This document shows, one piece after another, positions 1 to 8,933 of a stretch of 64,000 nucleotides of DNA. Location of the stretch: positions 1 to 64,000 of the forward strand of contig CALCOY010000015.1 of assembly GCA_937897325.1 (NCBI GenBank), written 5' to 3'. Origin of the DNA: an uncultured Shimia sp. (lineage in GTDB: Bacteria > Pseudomonadota > Alphaproteobacteria > Rhodobacterales > Rhodobacteraceae). The position numbers and the translations under genes were made by a program. Each line of letters starts with the position of its first letter. The stretch's first letter is position 1. The notes beneath the pieces are model-generated. The model was not told the DNA's origin. It saw only the letters and a list, made by a program, of their open reading frames with translations, and searched no databases.

Positions 1-111
1 AACTGACGTTTCAGGAGCGGTTGAGCTATTGCCGAAATGAGGGACTTCCAACCCCCAAAACCACCTTACCATTCAAGGCGTTGGGGCAGTATTGCACATC
101 TGAGAGGGTGA

Positions 112-201
112 TGGCGGAGACGAAGGGATTCGAACCCTCGAGACGGTTTCCCGCCTACTCCCTTAGCAGGGGAGCGCCTTCGACCACTCGGCCACGTCTC
201 C
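112..201 (-). tRNA. tRNA-Ser (anticodon GCU)
   Basis: On the minus strand the sequence begins GGAGACG and ends CGTCTCC-G-CCA, so the 7-bp acceptor stem pairs and the CCA tail is encoded. The anticodon loop reads CTGCTAA, giving anticodon GCU (serine, AGC/AGU codons). A long variable arm, as expected of tRNA-Ser, precedes the T arm with its GGTTCGAATCC loop. Length is 90 nt. The 3' end points to the left edge of the window. Confidence 0.96.
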
Positions 202-385
202 ACAATCGGCTCTATCAGCAATAAACCGAGCGAAACAAGTCCTATCTTGTAAACAGGTTCTTTACCGTCGGTGTGCTGCATGGCGACAAACGCGTTGACC
301 AGTGTCAACAGCTGAACGTTCGGCCGTCGTTGCCTTGACCGAATAGAACCGCTGTGACAGGACTTCGTATCTGTCGCAGGATCAC

Positions 386-1729
386 ATGATGACTGAAAAG
401 ACCAAATATGACGTCTGTCTTGTGGGCTTGGGCTATGTGGGTTTGACCCTTGCGACCGCGCTGGCCGATGCCGGTTTTAACGTTCTGGGCGTGGAAAAGC
501 GGCAAGAGATTGTTGAGCTGACAAATGCTGGCAAACCCCACTTCAGCGAGATGGGCCTGGATCAGATGCTGCTCGACGTCACTCAGAGCGGCCGACTGGT
601 CGCCAGGGTCGATTTTCCGAAAGACAGCTACAGCGACATCTACATTCTTTCTGTTGGGACCCCTCTTGGCCCAGATGGAAAAGCACGTTTGGATTTCATG
701 GAAGCTGCGGCCAGATCTGTGGCGGAAAACATGCAGGATGACGCGCTTGTCATTCTCCGATCAACGGTGAAGATCGGGACCGCACGACAGGTCGTAAAGC
801 CTATCCTGGATGCTTCCCAAAAAGCCTATCAGATCGCCATGTGCCCTGAACGCACGCTGGAAGGGCGAGCCATGCAGGAATTGCGCATTCTGCCCCAGAT
901 CATTGGCGCCGATGATGTTGCAACGCGTGAACGAGCCGAACAGTTCTTTTACAAGCTGACCAACAGCACGGTGAAGGTGTCAAGCCTTGAGGCAGCTGAA
1001 GTGGTCAAGCTGGTCGACAATACGTTCCGTGATATTCAATTCGGGTTTGCCAATGAGGTCGCGCGAATCTGCGACGCGGTTGGTGTGAACGCGATGGAGG
1101 TCATTCAAGGCGGCAAGCTTGGTTACGCGCGAACCGACGTCGCCCTGCCTGGGCTTGTCGGCGGACCTTGCCTTGAAAAGGATCCACACATCCTTTCTCA
1201 GTCTTGCGTTGATTATGGTCTGGATCTTGACATGACCCACGCGGCGCGGCGGGTCAATGAAAGACAACCCTATGAAACTGTGGAATTTATTGTGGCTGAG
1301 TACACGCGACGCAATCCTCGGAGGGACCCCGTTATCGCTGTTCTAGGCATTGCATTCAAAGGCATTCCTGCCACCGATGATCTGAGGGGAGCGATGTCCC
1401 TACGGGTGTTAGAGGCCTTGGATCAGCAGCTACCAGGGGCGAAGGTGCGTCTTTATGATCCCGTTTGCACCGAACGCGATTTGCTTGGCGTGAGACCGAA
1501 TGACGAGGTTGTCTCAACACTCGAAAGCGCAGTTATTGACGCAGATATCGCGATCATTGCGAACAACCATCCAGAACTCGCTGAACTTCGCCCGAAACAG
1601 ATGGTCAGACTGATGGCCGATCGCGGCTTCATCTACGATTACTGGAATAGCTTTTCAGACCTGCGATCCCACGAATTGGGTGGAACCTATTTTGCTGTCG
1701 GTAACAGTCGAAAGATCAAGCAGGGGTAA
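386..1729 (+). CDS. UDP-glucose/UDP-ManNAc/GDP-mannose dehydrogenase family protein
   Basis: A nucleotide-sugar 6-dehydrogenase of 447 residues, oxidising a UDP- or GDP-sugar to the uronic acid with NAD. The N-terminal Rossmann motif GLGYVG is at residues 14-19. The catalytic cysteine lies in GGPCLEKDP (about Cys262), a form more like the WecC (UDP-ManNAc) branch than UDP-glucose dehydrogenase. The C-terminal substrate-binding domain is complete. Two in-frame ATGs (386 and 389) are possible starts. It opens a nucleotide-sugar cassette with the next two genes; its stop is one base before the next start. Exact substrate cannot be decided. Confidence 0.9.
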   Translation: MMTEKTKYDVCLVGLGYVGLTLATALADAGFNVLGVEKRQEIVELTNAGKPHFSEMGLDQMLLDVTQSGRLVARVDFPKDSYSDIYILSVGTPLGPDGKARLDFMEAAARSVAENMQDDALVILRSTVKIGTARQVVKPILDASQKAYQIAMCPERTLEGRAMQELRILPQIIGADDVATRERAEQFFYKLTNSTVKVSSLEAAEVVKLVDNTFRDIQFGFANEVARICDAVGVNAMEVIQGGKLGYARTDVALPGLVGGPCLEKDPHILSQSCVDYGLDLDMTHAARRVNERQPYETVEFIVAEYTRRNPRRDPVIAVLGIAFKGIPATDDLRGAMSLRVLEALDQQLPGAKVRLYDPVCTERDLLGVRPNDEVVSTLESAVIDADIAIIANNHPELAELRPKQMVRLMADRGFIYDYWNSFSDLRSHELGGTYFAVGNSRKIKQG

Positions 1730-1730
1730 G

Positions 1731-2711
1731 ATGGCAAACAAATGTGTTGTCACTGGCGGAGGCGGCTTTATCGGGTCCTATCTGATCAGAACGCTGGTCC
1801 GCGACGGGTGGGATGTCACCTGCATAGATAACATGACCCGCGGGGATCAAAGCAGGTTCGCGGATGTCGCCGACAACGTGACGCTGTGGAGAAGCGACAT
1901 TCGCGATGCCGACAATATCACGCAGGCCTGTGTAGGCGCAGAGGTTGTCTTCCATCTTGCGGCTGTCAACGGAACTGAGAATTTCTACACGCAGCCGGAA
2001 CTCGTACTGGATGTTGGCTTGCGCGGGGCGCTGTCGGTCGTTGAAGCCTGTCGGCGCGCAAACGTGCCCGATCTTGTCGTGGCAAGCTCGGCCGAAGTCT
2101 ATCAGACACCTGTTGTCGTGCCGACGGATGAGAGTGTGCCGCTGCTTTTGCCCGACAGCCTCAACCCACGCTATTCCTATGGCGGGTCAAAGATCGTTTC
2201 CGAACTGATCGCCTTCAATTACGCCCGGGACCATTTCCGGAAAGTGCAGGTTTTTCGACCGCATAATGTCTACGGCCCGAACATGGGATGGAAGCACGTT
2301 GTTCCTCAGTTCGTCCTGCGCGCCCTGGATTGCGCCGAAAGACAAGATCCACACTTTGCCATCCAGGGGGACGGGTCCGAAACACGTGCCTTTGCCTATG
2401 TGGATGACGTGGTCGACGGAATTCTGACGATGTACACAAGGGGCACGCATCGCGAGGTGTATCATATCGGCAATGACGAAGAGGTCAGCATCGCCCATCT
2501 GGCAAGGATTACCGGCGCACTGGTCGAACAGGAATTGACCATCGTGGGCGGTGAAGGAGCCGTGGGCGGAACGCCGCGCCGCTGTCCGGACATCCAAAAG
2601 ATGCGCAGGCTGGGATACAATCCAACCATATCACTTGAGGAAGGGCTGCGAAGAACTGTGTCCTGGTACAAGGCGAACCGCGATATGACTCATGAAAACG
2701 CCCTGATGTAA
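1731..2711 (+). CDS. NAD-dependent epimerase/dehydratase (extended SDR)
   Basis: A 326-residue extended short-chain dehydrogenase acting on a nucleotide sugar. It has the N-terminal TGGGGFIG dinucleotide-binding motif and a YSYGGSK stretch containing the YxxxK catalytic pair. I chose ATG 1731 because AGGGG lies just upstream and it abuts the stop of the dehydrogenase; an upstream in-frame start at 1680 would overlap that gene. Position between a sugar dehydrogenase and GDP-fucose synthase suggests a role in making an activated sugar for a surface polysaccharide or glycoprotein. It could be a 4-epimerase, 4,6-dehydratase or decarboxylase; sequence alone does not settle it. Confidence 0.88.
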   Translation: MANKCVVTGGGGFIGSYLIRTLVRDGWDVTCIDNMTRGDQSRFADVADNVTLWRSDIRDADNITQACVGAEVVFHLAAVNGTENFYTQPELVLDVGLRGALSVVEACRRANVPDLVVASSAEVYQTPVVVPTDESVPLLLPDSLNPRYSYGGSKIVSELIAFNYARDHFRKVQVFRPHNVYGPNMGWKHVVPQFVLRALDCAERQDPHFAIQGDGSETRAFAYVDDVVDGILTMYTRGTHREVYHIGNDEEVSIAHLARITGALVEQELTIVGGEGAVGGTPRRCPDIQKMRRLGYNPTISLEEGLRRTVSWYKANRDMTHENALM

Positions 2712-2721
2712 GCGCTGCTGC

Positions 2722-3660
2722 ATGGACCAATCAGCGAAAATCTACGTGGCAGGTCACCGAGGCATGGTCGGTGCATCCATTATCCGTGCCTTGAAGAAAC
2801 AAGGATATGGCAACCTGCTGACAGCCACCAGCGATACTCTTGACCTCAGGAATCCTGCCGCGACTGGCGACTTCTTTGAAAACCACAGGCCGGACTTTGT
2901 CTTTCTCGCCGCGGCGAAGGTCGGTGGAATTCTTGCGAACGCTCAGCAGGGTGGCGACTTTATCCGGGATAATCTTCTCATTCAGACGAACGTGATCGAC
3001 GCAGCTTACCGGGCGAATGCGCGAAAGTTGTTGTTTCTGGGGTCATCCTGCATTTACCCCAAACACGCTCAGCAACCGATCCAGGAAGAAAGTCTTTTGA
3101 CCGGTCCGCTGGAAGAAACCAACCTGCCATATGCGGTTGCAAAGATTGCGGGCAAAACCATGTGCGACGCGTATCGCCATCAATTCGAATTTGATGCATT
3201 TACAGTTATGCCCTCGAATGTCTATGGGATCGGCGACAACTTTGAACCACAGCAAAGTCATGTGGTGGCGGGACTTATGCGCCGCTTCCACGAAGCGCAG
3301 GAAGCTGGCGCGCCCGAAGTGGTCGCATGGGGAACCGGAAGCCCGCTGCGAGAGCTTATTGACTGCGATGATTTGGCCGACGCGTGCGTCTTTCTTATGA
3401 AAAACTATGACAAAGGTGGAATGGTGAATGCCGGGTCAAGCGAGGAAGTTTCTATCAAAAAATTGACGGAAATGATTGCAGAGATCACCGGTTATGCAGG
3501 CGCGATTGCATGGGACGACACCAAGCCCGACGGAACACCCCGCAAGATTATGGACAATCGGATCCTCGAACGCATGGGCTGGCGACCCAAGATCGACCTG
3601 CGAAGCGGTCTTGAAAGGATGTATGAATGGTATTTAGAGACCGGAGGGAAACGGACTTAA
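2722..3660 (+). CDS. fcl: GDP-L-fucose synthase
   Basis: Converts GDP-4-keto-6-deoxy-D-mannose to GDP-L-fucose by 3,5-epimerisation and NADPH reduction. The 312-residue protein has the family's glycine motif GHRGMVG near residue 12, the AAKVGGI stretch, the SSCIYP segment with catalytic Ser and Cys, and the YAVAK catalytic Tyr-Lys pair. Length matches the family. No GDP-mannose 4,6-dehydratase is in the window, so the substrate must come from elsewhere in the genome. The convergent gene downstream carries an HxRRGD motif typical of fucosyltransferases, which fits this product. Confidence 0.94.
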   Translation: MDQSAKIYVAGHRGMVGASIIRALKKQGYGNLLTATSDTLDLRNPAATGDFFENHRPDFVFLAAAKVGGILANAQQGGDFIRDNLLIQTNVIDAAYRANARKLLFLGSSCIYPKHAQQPIQEESLLTGPLEETNLPYAVAKIAGKTMCDAYRHQFEFDAFTVMPSNVYGIGDNFEPQQSHVVAGLMRRFHEAQEAGAPEVVAWGTGSPLRELIDCDDLADACVFLMKNYDKGGMVNAGSSEEVSIKKLTEMIAEITGYAGAIAWDDTKPDGTPRKIMDNRILERMGWRPKIDLRSGLERMYEWYLETGGKRT

Positions 3661-3684
3661 TTTCAACGCCCAGAGGGGCATCCG

Positions 3685-5904
3685 TTAGCCGCGCACAAAC
3701 CCGTCAGAAGTCAGTTGCGCTTTTATGGCCAGCAAAGGCTCAAAGTCCGGCGCAAGTTCCAAACCCTTTTCAACTGCATCAAGTGCGTCCGGTCCGTTTT
3801 GCATCTCAAGATGTATCTCTGCCAACCGCCGATAAGTTTGCCGAGAAGTGCGCGCGATCATCTCGATATCCGACAGAACCTCAGCGGCTTCTTTCATGCG
3901 GCCAAGACTTTCCAAAATACGCGATGTCGTCATGATGTAGCGGCTGTTGGTCGGAACAAGGCGACGCGCGCGCGCGACAGCTTCCAGCGCGTCTTCTCCC
4001 TGGGCGTTCCGATGCAAAGCATCTGCCAAAATGGCATGATTTTCAGAAACACCGGGCATGGTTTCGGTCGCAAACCGAAGCCAACGTGCCGCATGATCAT
4101 AACTGCGAACTTTGATGGCCAGTCGGCCCGCCCAAGCGGAATAGATCGGAATGTCGGGCGCTTGTTCGGCCGCAACAGCAGCGATCTTGGCAGCTTCGTG
4201 CCAGTTTGCATCAGCTCCGTGCGCGCGCGAAAGCTGGAACTGTGCATAGGCCAGGTTCGGGTGTTCTTCAGCGAGTTGAACAAGCGCTTGCATCCTTTGA
4301 TGCGACCGCTTTTCCATCAACTGCAATGCGGCATGGAAAACACGGCCTTCAACCGTCTTGAGCTTCGATGAGCCCTTGATGTACGCCCTCGCCCTATGGC
4401 TTCTGAACATTGCCTTTCCAACCGATCCCGCACCCACAATATCGGCCTGGTCAAGAAAAAGAATGTCAGGTGACGGCAGGTGTTTTGCCCCATCCAGATC
4501 GAAAATCTGGCGCAAGATCGCATGCAGCTCTGGTTCCTGCCGTGACTTGAAGCCGACCTGGTTCATACCGGGCGCTTCGCCAGGGAACACGGTGAAATTG
4601 CGATCTCCCACCAACCCTGTTTGCAGTGCGGCAGACAGCATATCCCGCAAGATCCGCGATCTTGGGCTGATCGTTGCGGCATTCAACAAGTGACCAAGCG
4701 CTTCTTGCGACCGTCCCGCTTTCAGTTCAATCGCGGCGCGCAGGCCAAGCGCTTCGGCGAAAGCCTTATCCTGAATGATGGGGACTTGATCCATCCGCTC
4801 CGCCAGTGCTTGGGCGCCGCTCCAGTCGTCAGAAATGATCTGGCTTCTCAGCAGCATCGGAAAAATAAATGATATCGAGAGGCCCTCGTTCACAAACGGT
4901 GCCGCAAGACTCGAAAAATGCCGTCGGTCGCCCGTTTGATCCGACCATGCCGAAACATGGACTAGCATCTGGGCGATCTCCCCATCATTCGCAAAGGTCT
5001 CGGGCCGGTCTCGCAATCGGTTGCTGAGTGCTACGATCGCCTTTGACTTTTGACTTTCTCCAAGTGCTTCGGTCACGTCTATTTTTCGACTGCCGCCAAG
5101 CTCTGCTGCCGTAGTAGAAAAAGCGGATTGCTCGGGGGCAATAATCGTCGAACAGCAAGACATCGCAAAAAGCTCGAGCAGATCGCATTGGCCGATGGTC
5201 AGGCAATCGCGTGCGATCACATCATCGGCCGTGCGCAATTGCGGAAACTGAGCCGAGAAGGCTTTGACCGTATCTGGATCGTCCGAAAACAGGATGACAT
5301 CTCTTGCTTGCGCAAGTTCAGTCCGCATGTGCGCCTGGTAGAATTCATCCGGTATGCATTTGTGCGGCCAGGCAGAATGCTTTGTTCGCACTCCGGTCGT
5401 TAGATCGCCACGCCGGATATGATAGGCCGTAGCATTGGCCAGCGAAGACGCAATCTGACTTTGCTGAGGAACAAGAGAGGCGGCGAGCGGGATGTCACGC
5501 GACGCTTTGCGAAACGCATCGCTGACGTCTTCGGAGTCTTCATTGCGAAAGCGGGTGATGCCGAAAGCGTTGTTGACTGCGACATCCTTACCTTGGGCCA
5601 AGAGACGACGGATCTTACTCAAAGGGTGATCGGTCAGCTTGCCGACCGGGATCAGATCCGGCCGTGCCTGAACCCACTCGTCGTGGCTCAGGAAGTGTTC
5701 GGCTATGAAATCTACATCAAAAAGTTCGTGCGGATCGTTAATATCGGCGCTGTCGTGGCCTGGCACGCTTTGCACCCAGTAAATGCAGTAAGGCGCGTCT
5801 AATTCTTCTGCGATACGCCGCGCATTGACCAAACTATTCACTCTGGCGCCAAGTCGGTCGGTACGATGCGCAATAAGACGTCCGCTTTTTTTTGAATTCG
5901 GCAT
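3685..5904 (-). CDS. HxRRGD glycosyltransferase (fucosyltransferase-like) with C-terminal TPR repeats
   Basis: A 739-residue two-part protein. The N-terminal third resembles GDP-fucose-dependent transferases: it carries HIRRGD at about residues 162-167 (the GDP-binding HxRRGD motif of alpha-1,6-, alpha-1,2- and O-fucosyltransferases) and a later APEQSAFS stretch like the family's third motif. The C-terminal part is helical with TPR-like repeats. I chose ATG 5904, preceded by GGAAAGG, over an in-frame TTG at 5943 that overlaps the upstream gene. It follows the methyltransferase gene in the same direction and converges on GDP-fucose synthase. Inference: it transfers fucose (or another deoxyhexose) to a protein or glycan. 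Confidence 0.78.
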   Translation of the reverse strand: MPNSKKSGRLIAHRTDRLGARVNSLVNARRIAEELDAPYCIYWVQSVPGHDSADINDPHELFDVDFIAEHFLSHDEWVQARPDLIPVGKLTDHPLSKIRRLLAQGKDVAVNNAFGITRFRNEDSEDVSDAFRKASRDIPLAASLVPQQSQIASSLANATAYHIRRGDLTTGVRTKHSAWPHKCIPDEFYQAHMRTELAQARDVILFSDDPDTVKAFSAQFPQLRTADDVIARDCLTIGQCDLLELFAMSCCSTIIAPEQSAFSTTAAELGGSRKIDVTEALGESQKSKAIVALSNRLRDRPETFANDGEIAQMLVHVSAWSDQTGDRRHFSSLAAPFVNEGLSISFIFPMLLRSQIISDDWSGAQALAERMDQVPIIQDKAFAEALGLRAAIELKAGRSQEALGHLLNAATISPRSRILRDMLSAALQTGLVGDRNFTVFPGEAPGMNQVGFKSRQEPELHAILRQIFDLDGAKHLPSPDILFLDQADIVGAGSVGKAMFRSHRARAYIKGSSKLKTVEGRVFHAALQLMEKRSHQRMQALVQLAEEHPNLAYAQFQLSRAHGADANWHEAAKIAAVAAEQAPDIPIYSAWAGRLAIKVRSYDHAARWLRFATETMPGVSENHAILADALHRNAQGEDALEAVARARRLVPTNSRYIMTTSRILESLGRMKEAAEVLSDIEMIARTSRQTYRRLAEIHLEMQNGPDALDAVEKGLELAPDFEPLLAIKAQLTSDGFVRG

Positions 5905-5935
5905 GCGCGCCTTTCCATGTCGGCGGTCTAAAGTC

Positions 5936-6490
5936 TCAGACAACGCCCTCTAAATTGAGCGAAACCAGCGTCCCGTTTTCCTTATCCATATGCGGCAGGT
6001 AAGCTTGGCTATAGTCGTCCACATCTGCGTGTTCTGTCGTCGTCCAGTCCCATCTTCGAACGGTGCTGAAACCAACCTCTTTCAGCGCGCGCGTTAGGTC
6101 AGGCTCATCAAAAACCATGCCGTGAAAGTCGTAAACATCCCGTTGTCCACCAACCATTAGCCCCCGAACATCTTCGATACCGCGAACAAGCGTGCCTGAG
6201 AGATACAGCTTTGCGCAGGCCTCAAAATCAGGAACGGCCAGACGCAGAACACCGCCTTGGCCAAGAACCCGGCGCCATTCATGAAGCGCCTCCATATAAG
6301 TCTTGCGATTGAAATGCTCCAGGACATGGCACGCATATACAAGTTGGCTCGCCCCATCTGGAACGAATGACAAGTCATCCACTCTGCCGATGTGGTCGAT
6401 ATGCGGATAATCCAGCGCATCGACATGGTACCAGCCAGGGAAGTGCTTCACACCGCATCCCAAATGCAACTTCTGATACGTTTCGGGCAT
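5936..6490 (-). CDS. class I SAM-dependent methyltransferase
   Basis: A 184-residue protein with motif I LHLGCG near the N-terminus and an Asp/Glu acidic loop, followed by YACHVLEHF and a GGVLRLAVPD stretch, all typical of small class I methyltransferases in glycan loci. I chose ATG 6490 because GAGAGG lies upstream and the SAM motif begins a few residues later; longer in-frame versions add an unlikely extension. It is first of a two-gene minus-strand unit with the glycosyltransferase. A methyl donor acting on a sugar or glycosyl acceptor is likely but unproven. Confidence 0.85.
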   Translation of the reverse strand: MPETYQKLHLGCGVKHFPGWYHVDALDYPHIDHIGRVDDLSFVPDGASQLVYACHVLEHFNRKTYMEALHEWRRVLGQGGVLRLAVPDFEACAKLYLSGTLVRGIEDVRGLMVGGQRDVYDFHGMVFDEPDLTRALKEVGFSTVRRWDWTTTEHADVDDYSQAYLPHMDKENGTLVSLNLEGVV

Positions 6491-6644
6491 GGCAGCGCCT
6501 CTCTGTTCTCTCACGCCAGGATAGCAGGTAGCGCTACAGCCAAACACCTGTGCGCTCAACAATGGAATGCCAAAAGAATGGCACAAAACGTGACGCGAAA
6601 CAGACGGAGCCGGATGGTAGATCGGCAAGAATCCCCCGCACAAC

Positions 6645-6661
6645 GTCACAGCTTTTTCACA
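6645..6661 (+). promoter_or_regulatory. 11-bp-phased direct repeat (box A), upstream of the RTX gene
   Basis: GTCACA at 6645-6650 and TTCACA at 6656-6661 start exactly 11 bp apart on the coding strand, 44 bp before the ATG at 6705. The spacing is that of PhoB/OmpR-type half-sites, one DNA turn apart. Similar pairs occur upstream of other transcription units of this region. A binding site for the OmpR-family regulator at 9161 is inferred. Confidence 0.45.
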
Positions 6662-6704
6662 ATGCGAACTTTACCGTTACGCTCAGAAAAAAGGAGCTTT
6701 CCGC

Positions 6705-7898
6705 ATGCCGACGATCGTTCAAACTGATAGTTTCATTGGTGAAAACACCAATGGAGATATTTTTTCGGGTTCTTTCAGTTTCGACCAATTTGAAGCTGGA
6801 CCCGATGCACGACTGACCAGTGCGAGCGTCCTTTTGACGATGACCTTCTCGACGACGGGTCAGATCTTTGGTGATCCGACGCCGGGGCCGCAATCCGGCT
6901 CAGCGACCTCAACTTACTCGCTTGAAGTGGGTGGCGACTCGTCCCCGCTAGGGTTGACGGTCAGCGGCAATATTAATGCTGCGTCAGGACCAGTTTCATT
7001 GACGTCACTTGGTCCGACACCGGTTTTTTATGCGGGAGAGTTTCTGGGAACAGATGTCCCGCTGGCCAACGTGAATCCCTTCGTCGGAGGCGGGGAAGTC
7101 GAAATACCCTATGAGGCGTTTTCGGGAACGCTTGCGTCGGGCGGTCTAACCGTTGGTCCCCAGGGTCCACTATTCACAAATGAGAATACCGCGATCCTGT
7201 CGCTGACCTACACATTTGAGGTCGTCAATCAAACACTGAATGGGACGGCGGGTAACGACCGGCTCGACGGGGGTCGTGGCAATGACACGATCAACGGTGC
7301 GGACGGCAGTGACACGATTCTTGGCGGCGACGGTGACGACGTGCTGATCGGTGGGGCAAGCACTGTTGATCTACGCGATGCGATCTTTGGTGGGGTTGGA
7401 AATGACCGCATTGATGGTGGTTACGGCAATGACGAACTGCGCGGCGAGGCGGGCAATGACACCATGGAAGGTGGATTTGGCGTCGACACCCTGATCGGTG
7501 GTGACGGCGACGACGTGCTGACAGGCAGCGCCTTCTCCGACCTTGTCTTCGGCAACGACGGAGATGATTTCATCAATGGCGGTTTCGGATCGGACCGAGT
7601 CAATGGCGGAGACGGCGGGGACCGCTTCTTCCATATCGGCACTCTGGGCCACGGATCCGATTGGATACAGGACTATGATTCCAGCGAAGGCGACATCCTT
7701 CGGTTTGGTGGTGCAGGTGCTGCCGCGAACTTCCAAGTCAACATTGCAAACACGGCGGGCGCTGGCGATGCCAGTGTGGCTGAAGCGTTCGTCATTTACC
7801 GACCAACGGGTCAGATCCTTTGGGCGCTTGTTGACGGGGCCGGCCAGGACGAAATCAATCTGGGGATCGGTGGAGATGTTATCGATTTACTCGCTTAG
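6705..7898 (+). CDS. RTX-type calcium-binding secreted protein
   Basis: A 397-residue protein with no N-terminal signal peptide. Residues about 180-310 hold a run of GGxGxDxLx nonapeptides, the calcium-binding beta-roll of RTX proteins, followed by a C-terminal region of about 80 residues that would carry the type I secretion signal. The N-terminal 170 residues are beta-rich and Gly/Ser/Thr-rich without a recognised enzyme motif. AAGGAG precedes the ATG. No type I secretion genes are adjacent. Its upstream region contains a TTCACA-type repeat like those near T3SS genes, which suggests co-regulation. Function unknown; surface or adhesive roles are common for such proteins. Confidence 0.88.
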   Translation: MPTIVQTDSFIGENTNGDIFSGSFSFDQFEAGPDARLTSASVLLTMTFSTTGQIFGDPTPGPQSGSATSTYSLEVGGDSSPLGLTVSGNINAASGPVSLTSLGPTPVFYAGEFLGTDVPLANVNPFVGGGEVEIPYEAFSGTLASGGLTVGPQGPLFTNENTAILSLTYTFEVVNQTLNGTAGNDRLDGGRGNDTINGADGSDTILGGDGDDVLIGGASTVDLRDAIFGGVGNDRIDGGYGNDELRGEAGNDTMEGGFGVDTLIGGDGDDVLTGSAFSDLVFGNDGDDFINGGFGSDRVNGGDGGDRFFHIGTLGHGSDWIQDYDSSEGDILRFGGAGAAANFQVNIANTAGAGDASVAEAFVIYRPTGQILWALVDGAGQDEINLGIGGDVIDLLA

Positions 7899-7969
7899 GA
7901 TGTGGTTGATCGCGGAATGTCAAAAGAGGCGAGTAATCGCTCATCTTTCGTGAATAATTCGTCATGATC

Positions 7970-7986
7970 TTCAATTTGACTTCACA
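7970..7986 (+). promoter_or_regulatory. 11-bp-phased direct repeat (box B), upstream of the 8063 gene
   Basis: TTCAAT at 7970-7975 and TTCACA at 7981-7986 are 11 bp apart on the coding strand, 77 bp upstream of the GTG start at 8063. The same two hexamers in the same order and spacing recur in box D upstream of the GDPH-motif gene. Inferred operator. Confidence 0.5.
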
Positions 7987-8062
7987 GATATCGCTTAGCA
8001 CTGAATAAACGACGCGGGGACCCAAGCGCCCGAAGAGGAGCGCAGGCAGAAAAGGGACATGC

Positions 8063-8575
8063 GTGTCAAAGCGAAGCGGAGGACCATTTGATGGTGCGGA
8101 GGCCGTTGCGCGGCTATCCGAACTGATTGGTCGTCAAAATGAAAAGGCGCACCCAGCTCCTATGCCAGTAGAAGTGGATATCGGGTCGCCGATCCAACAG
8201 ATCCTGTATGGCGACGACGATCGCATAAGTGCTCTTTTTCCGGCATCAGAATATGAAGACCTATGTCGCCACGCCGCAGCGGCCAACACGCTGGATCGCG
8301 GAACCGTCAGTTTGGTTTTGCCGGTTATGGATACGAGCCTCCACCCGGAGATGATGGAAAGCGTTGCACCCCTGATGCGCAATGGCGACACCTTTATGAC
8401 GCTGGCATGTGCCGATATGTCGCCACATGCCGCCTTCCTTTTGGTGTCCGGGCTGACGCTATACAAGTCGTCCAGATCCGCACTGGAAGACAATGGGTTA
8501 TCGATTCGCGGACTGACGATGAGAGAAGCAATTCTGACTGCAAGGCGTGAAACAGCCCGGCTTTCGGATGATTGA
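8063..8575 (+). CDS. hypothetical protein at the left border of the T3SS region
   Basis: A 170-residue soluble protein without signal peptide or membrane segment and with no family I recognise. I chose GTG 8063 because AAAGGGA lies 5 bases upstream, whereas the ATG at 8059 is out of frame and too close to that site. It is alone between the RTX gene and a 585-base intergenic region. Its upstream region carries the same TTCAAT/TTCACA phased repeat as a candidate effector gene, so a T3SS-linked role (effector, chaperone or regulator) is plausible but unsupported by motif. Confidence 0.75.
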   Translation: MSKRSGGPFDGAEAVARLSELIGRQNEKAHPAPMPVEVDIGSPIQQILYGDDDRISALFPASEYEDLCRHAAAANTLDRGTVSLVLPVMDTSLHPEMMESVAPLMRNGDTFMTLACADMSPHAAFLLVSGLTLYKSSRSALEDNGLSIRGLTMREAILTARRETARLSDD

Positions 8576-8671
8576 CCCAAGGTAAAAGCGTCTTTCCTCA
8601 AAAAATGCGCGAAGCTCTGCTCGTTGAATGCTACATCTTTGCTGCAGCAAAACAACTTCTGATTGTTGAAG

Positions 8672-8690
8672 TGTGAAGATCATCTTCACA
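8672..8690. promoter_or_regulatory. perfect inverted repeat, candidate operator
   Basis: TGTGAAGAT at 8672-8680 and its exact complement ATCTTCACA at 8682-8690 are separated by one base. No T-run follows on either strand, so a terminator is unlikely. Each arm contains the TTCACA hexamer seen in the direct repeats, here inverted. A dimeric repressor or activator site is inferred. Confidence 0.5.
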
Positions 8691-8916
8691 ATGGCAGAAT
8701 ATCGCTCGTGATCGCCTCGCGGGATGTTGGCACCTTTCAGCCAGCACAACAGCCAATGCGAAAACGGCCTCACGTCGAAGAATGTCACGATCAAAGCAAC
8801 ACAAAGCACTGAGAAGAAATATTATTCACCATTTCGTTATTGCCTCATTGCATCACTTAATGCTCTCAAAGGAGCGAGCGCTGCATCCTGGTTTGCCCAA
8901 AAAACAGGCGCGCGCC

Positions 8917-8933
8917 TTCACAGTTTCTTCACA
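8917..8933 (+). promoter_or_regulatory. 11-bp-phased direct repeat (box C)
   Basis: Two identical TTCACA hexamers at 8917-8922 and 8928-8933, 11 bp apart, on the strand of the downstream response-regulator gene. Its distance from that start (about 230 bp) is greater than for the other boxes, so a long leader or autoregulation from a distance must be assumed. Confidence 0.45.

Noticed and set aside
112-201. tRNA-Ser as an integration site for the T3SS region
   Set aside because: The tRNA 3' end faces left, away from the T3SS genes, and no integrase or direct repeat of the tRNA end was seen to the right.
7250-7640. Tandem repeat array at DNA level
   Set aside because: The periodicity is explained by RTX nonapeptide codons; no exact DNA repeat or CRISPR-like spacing.
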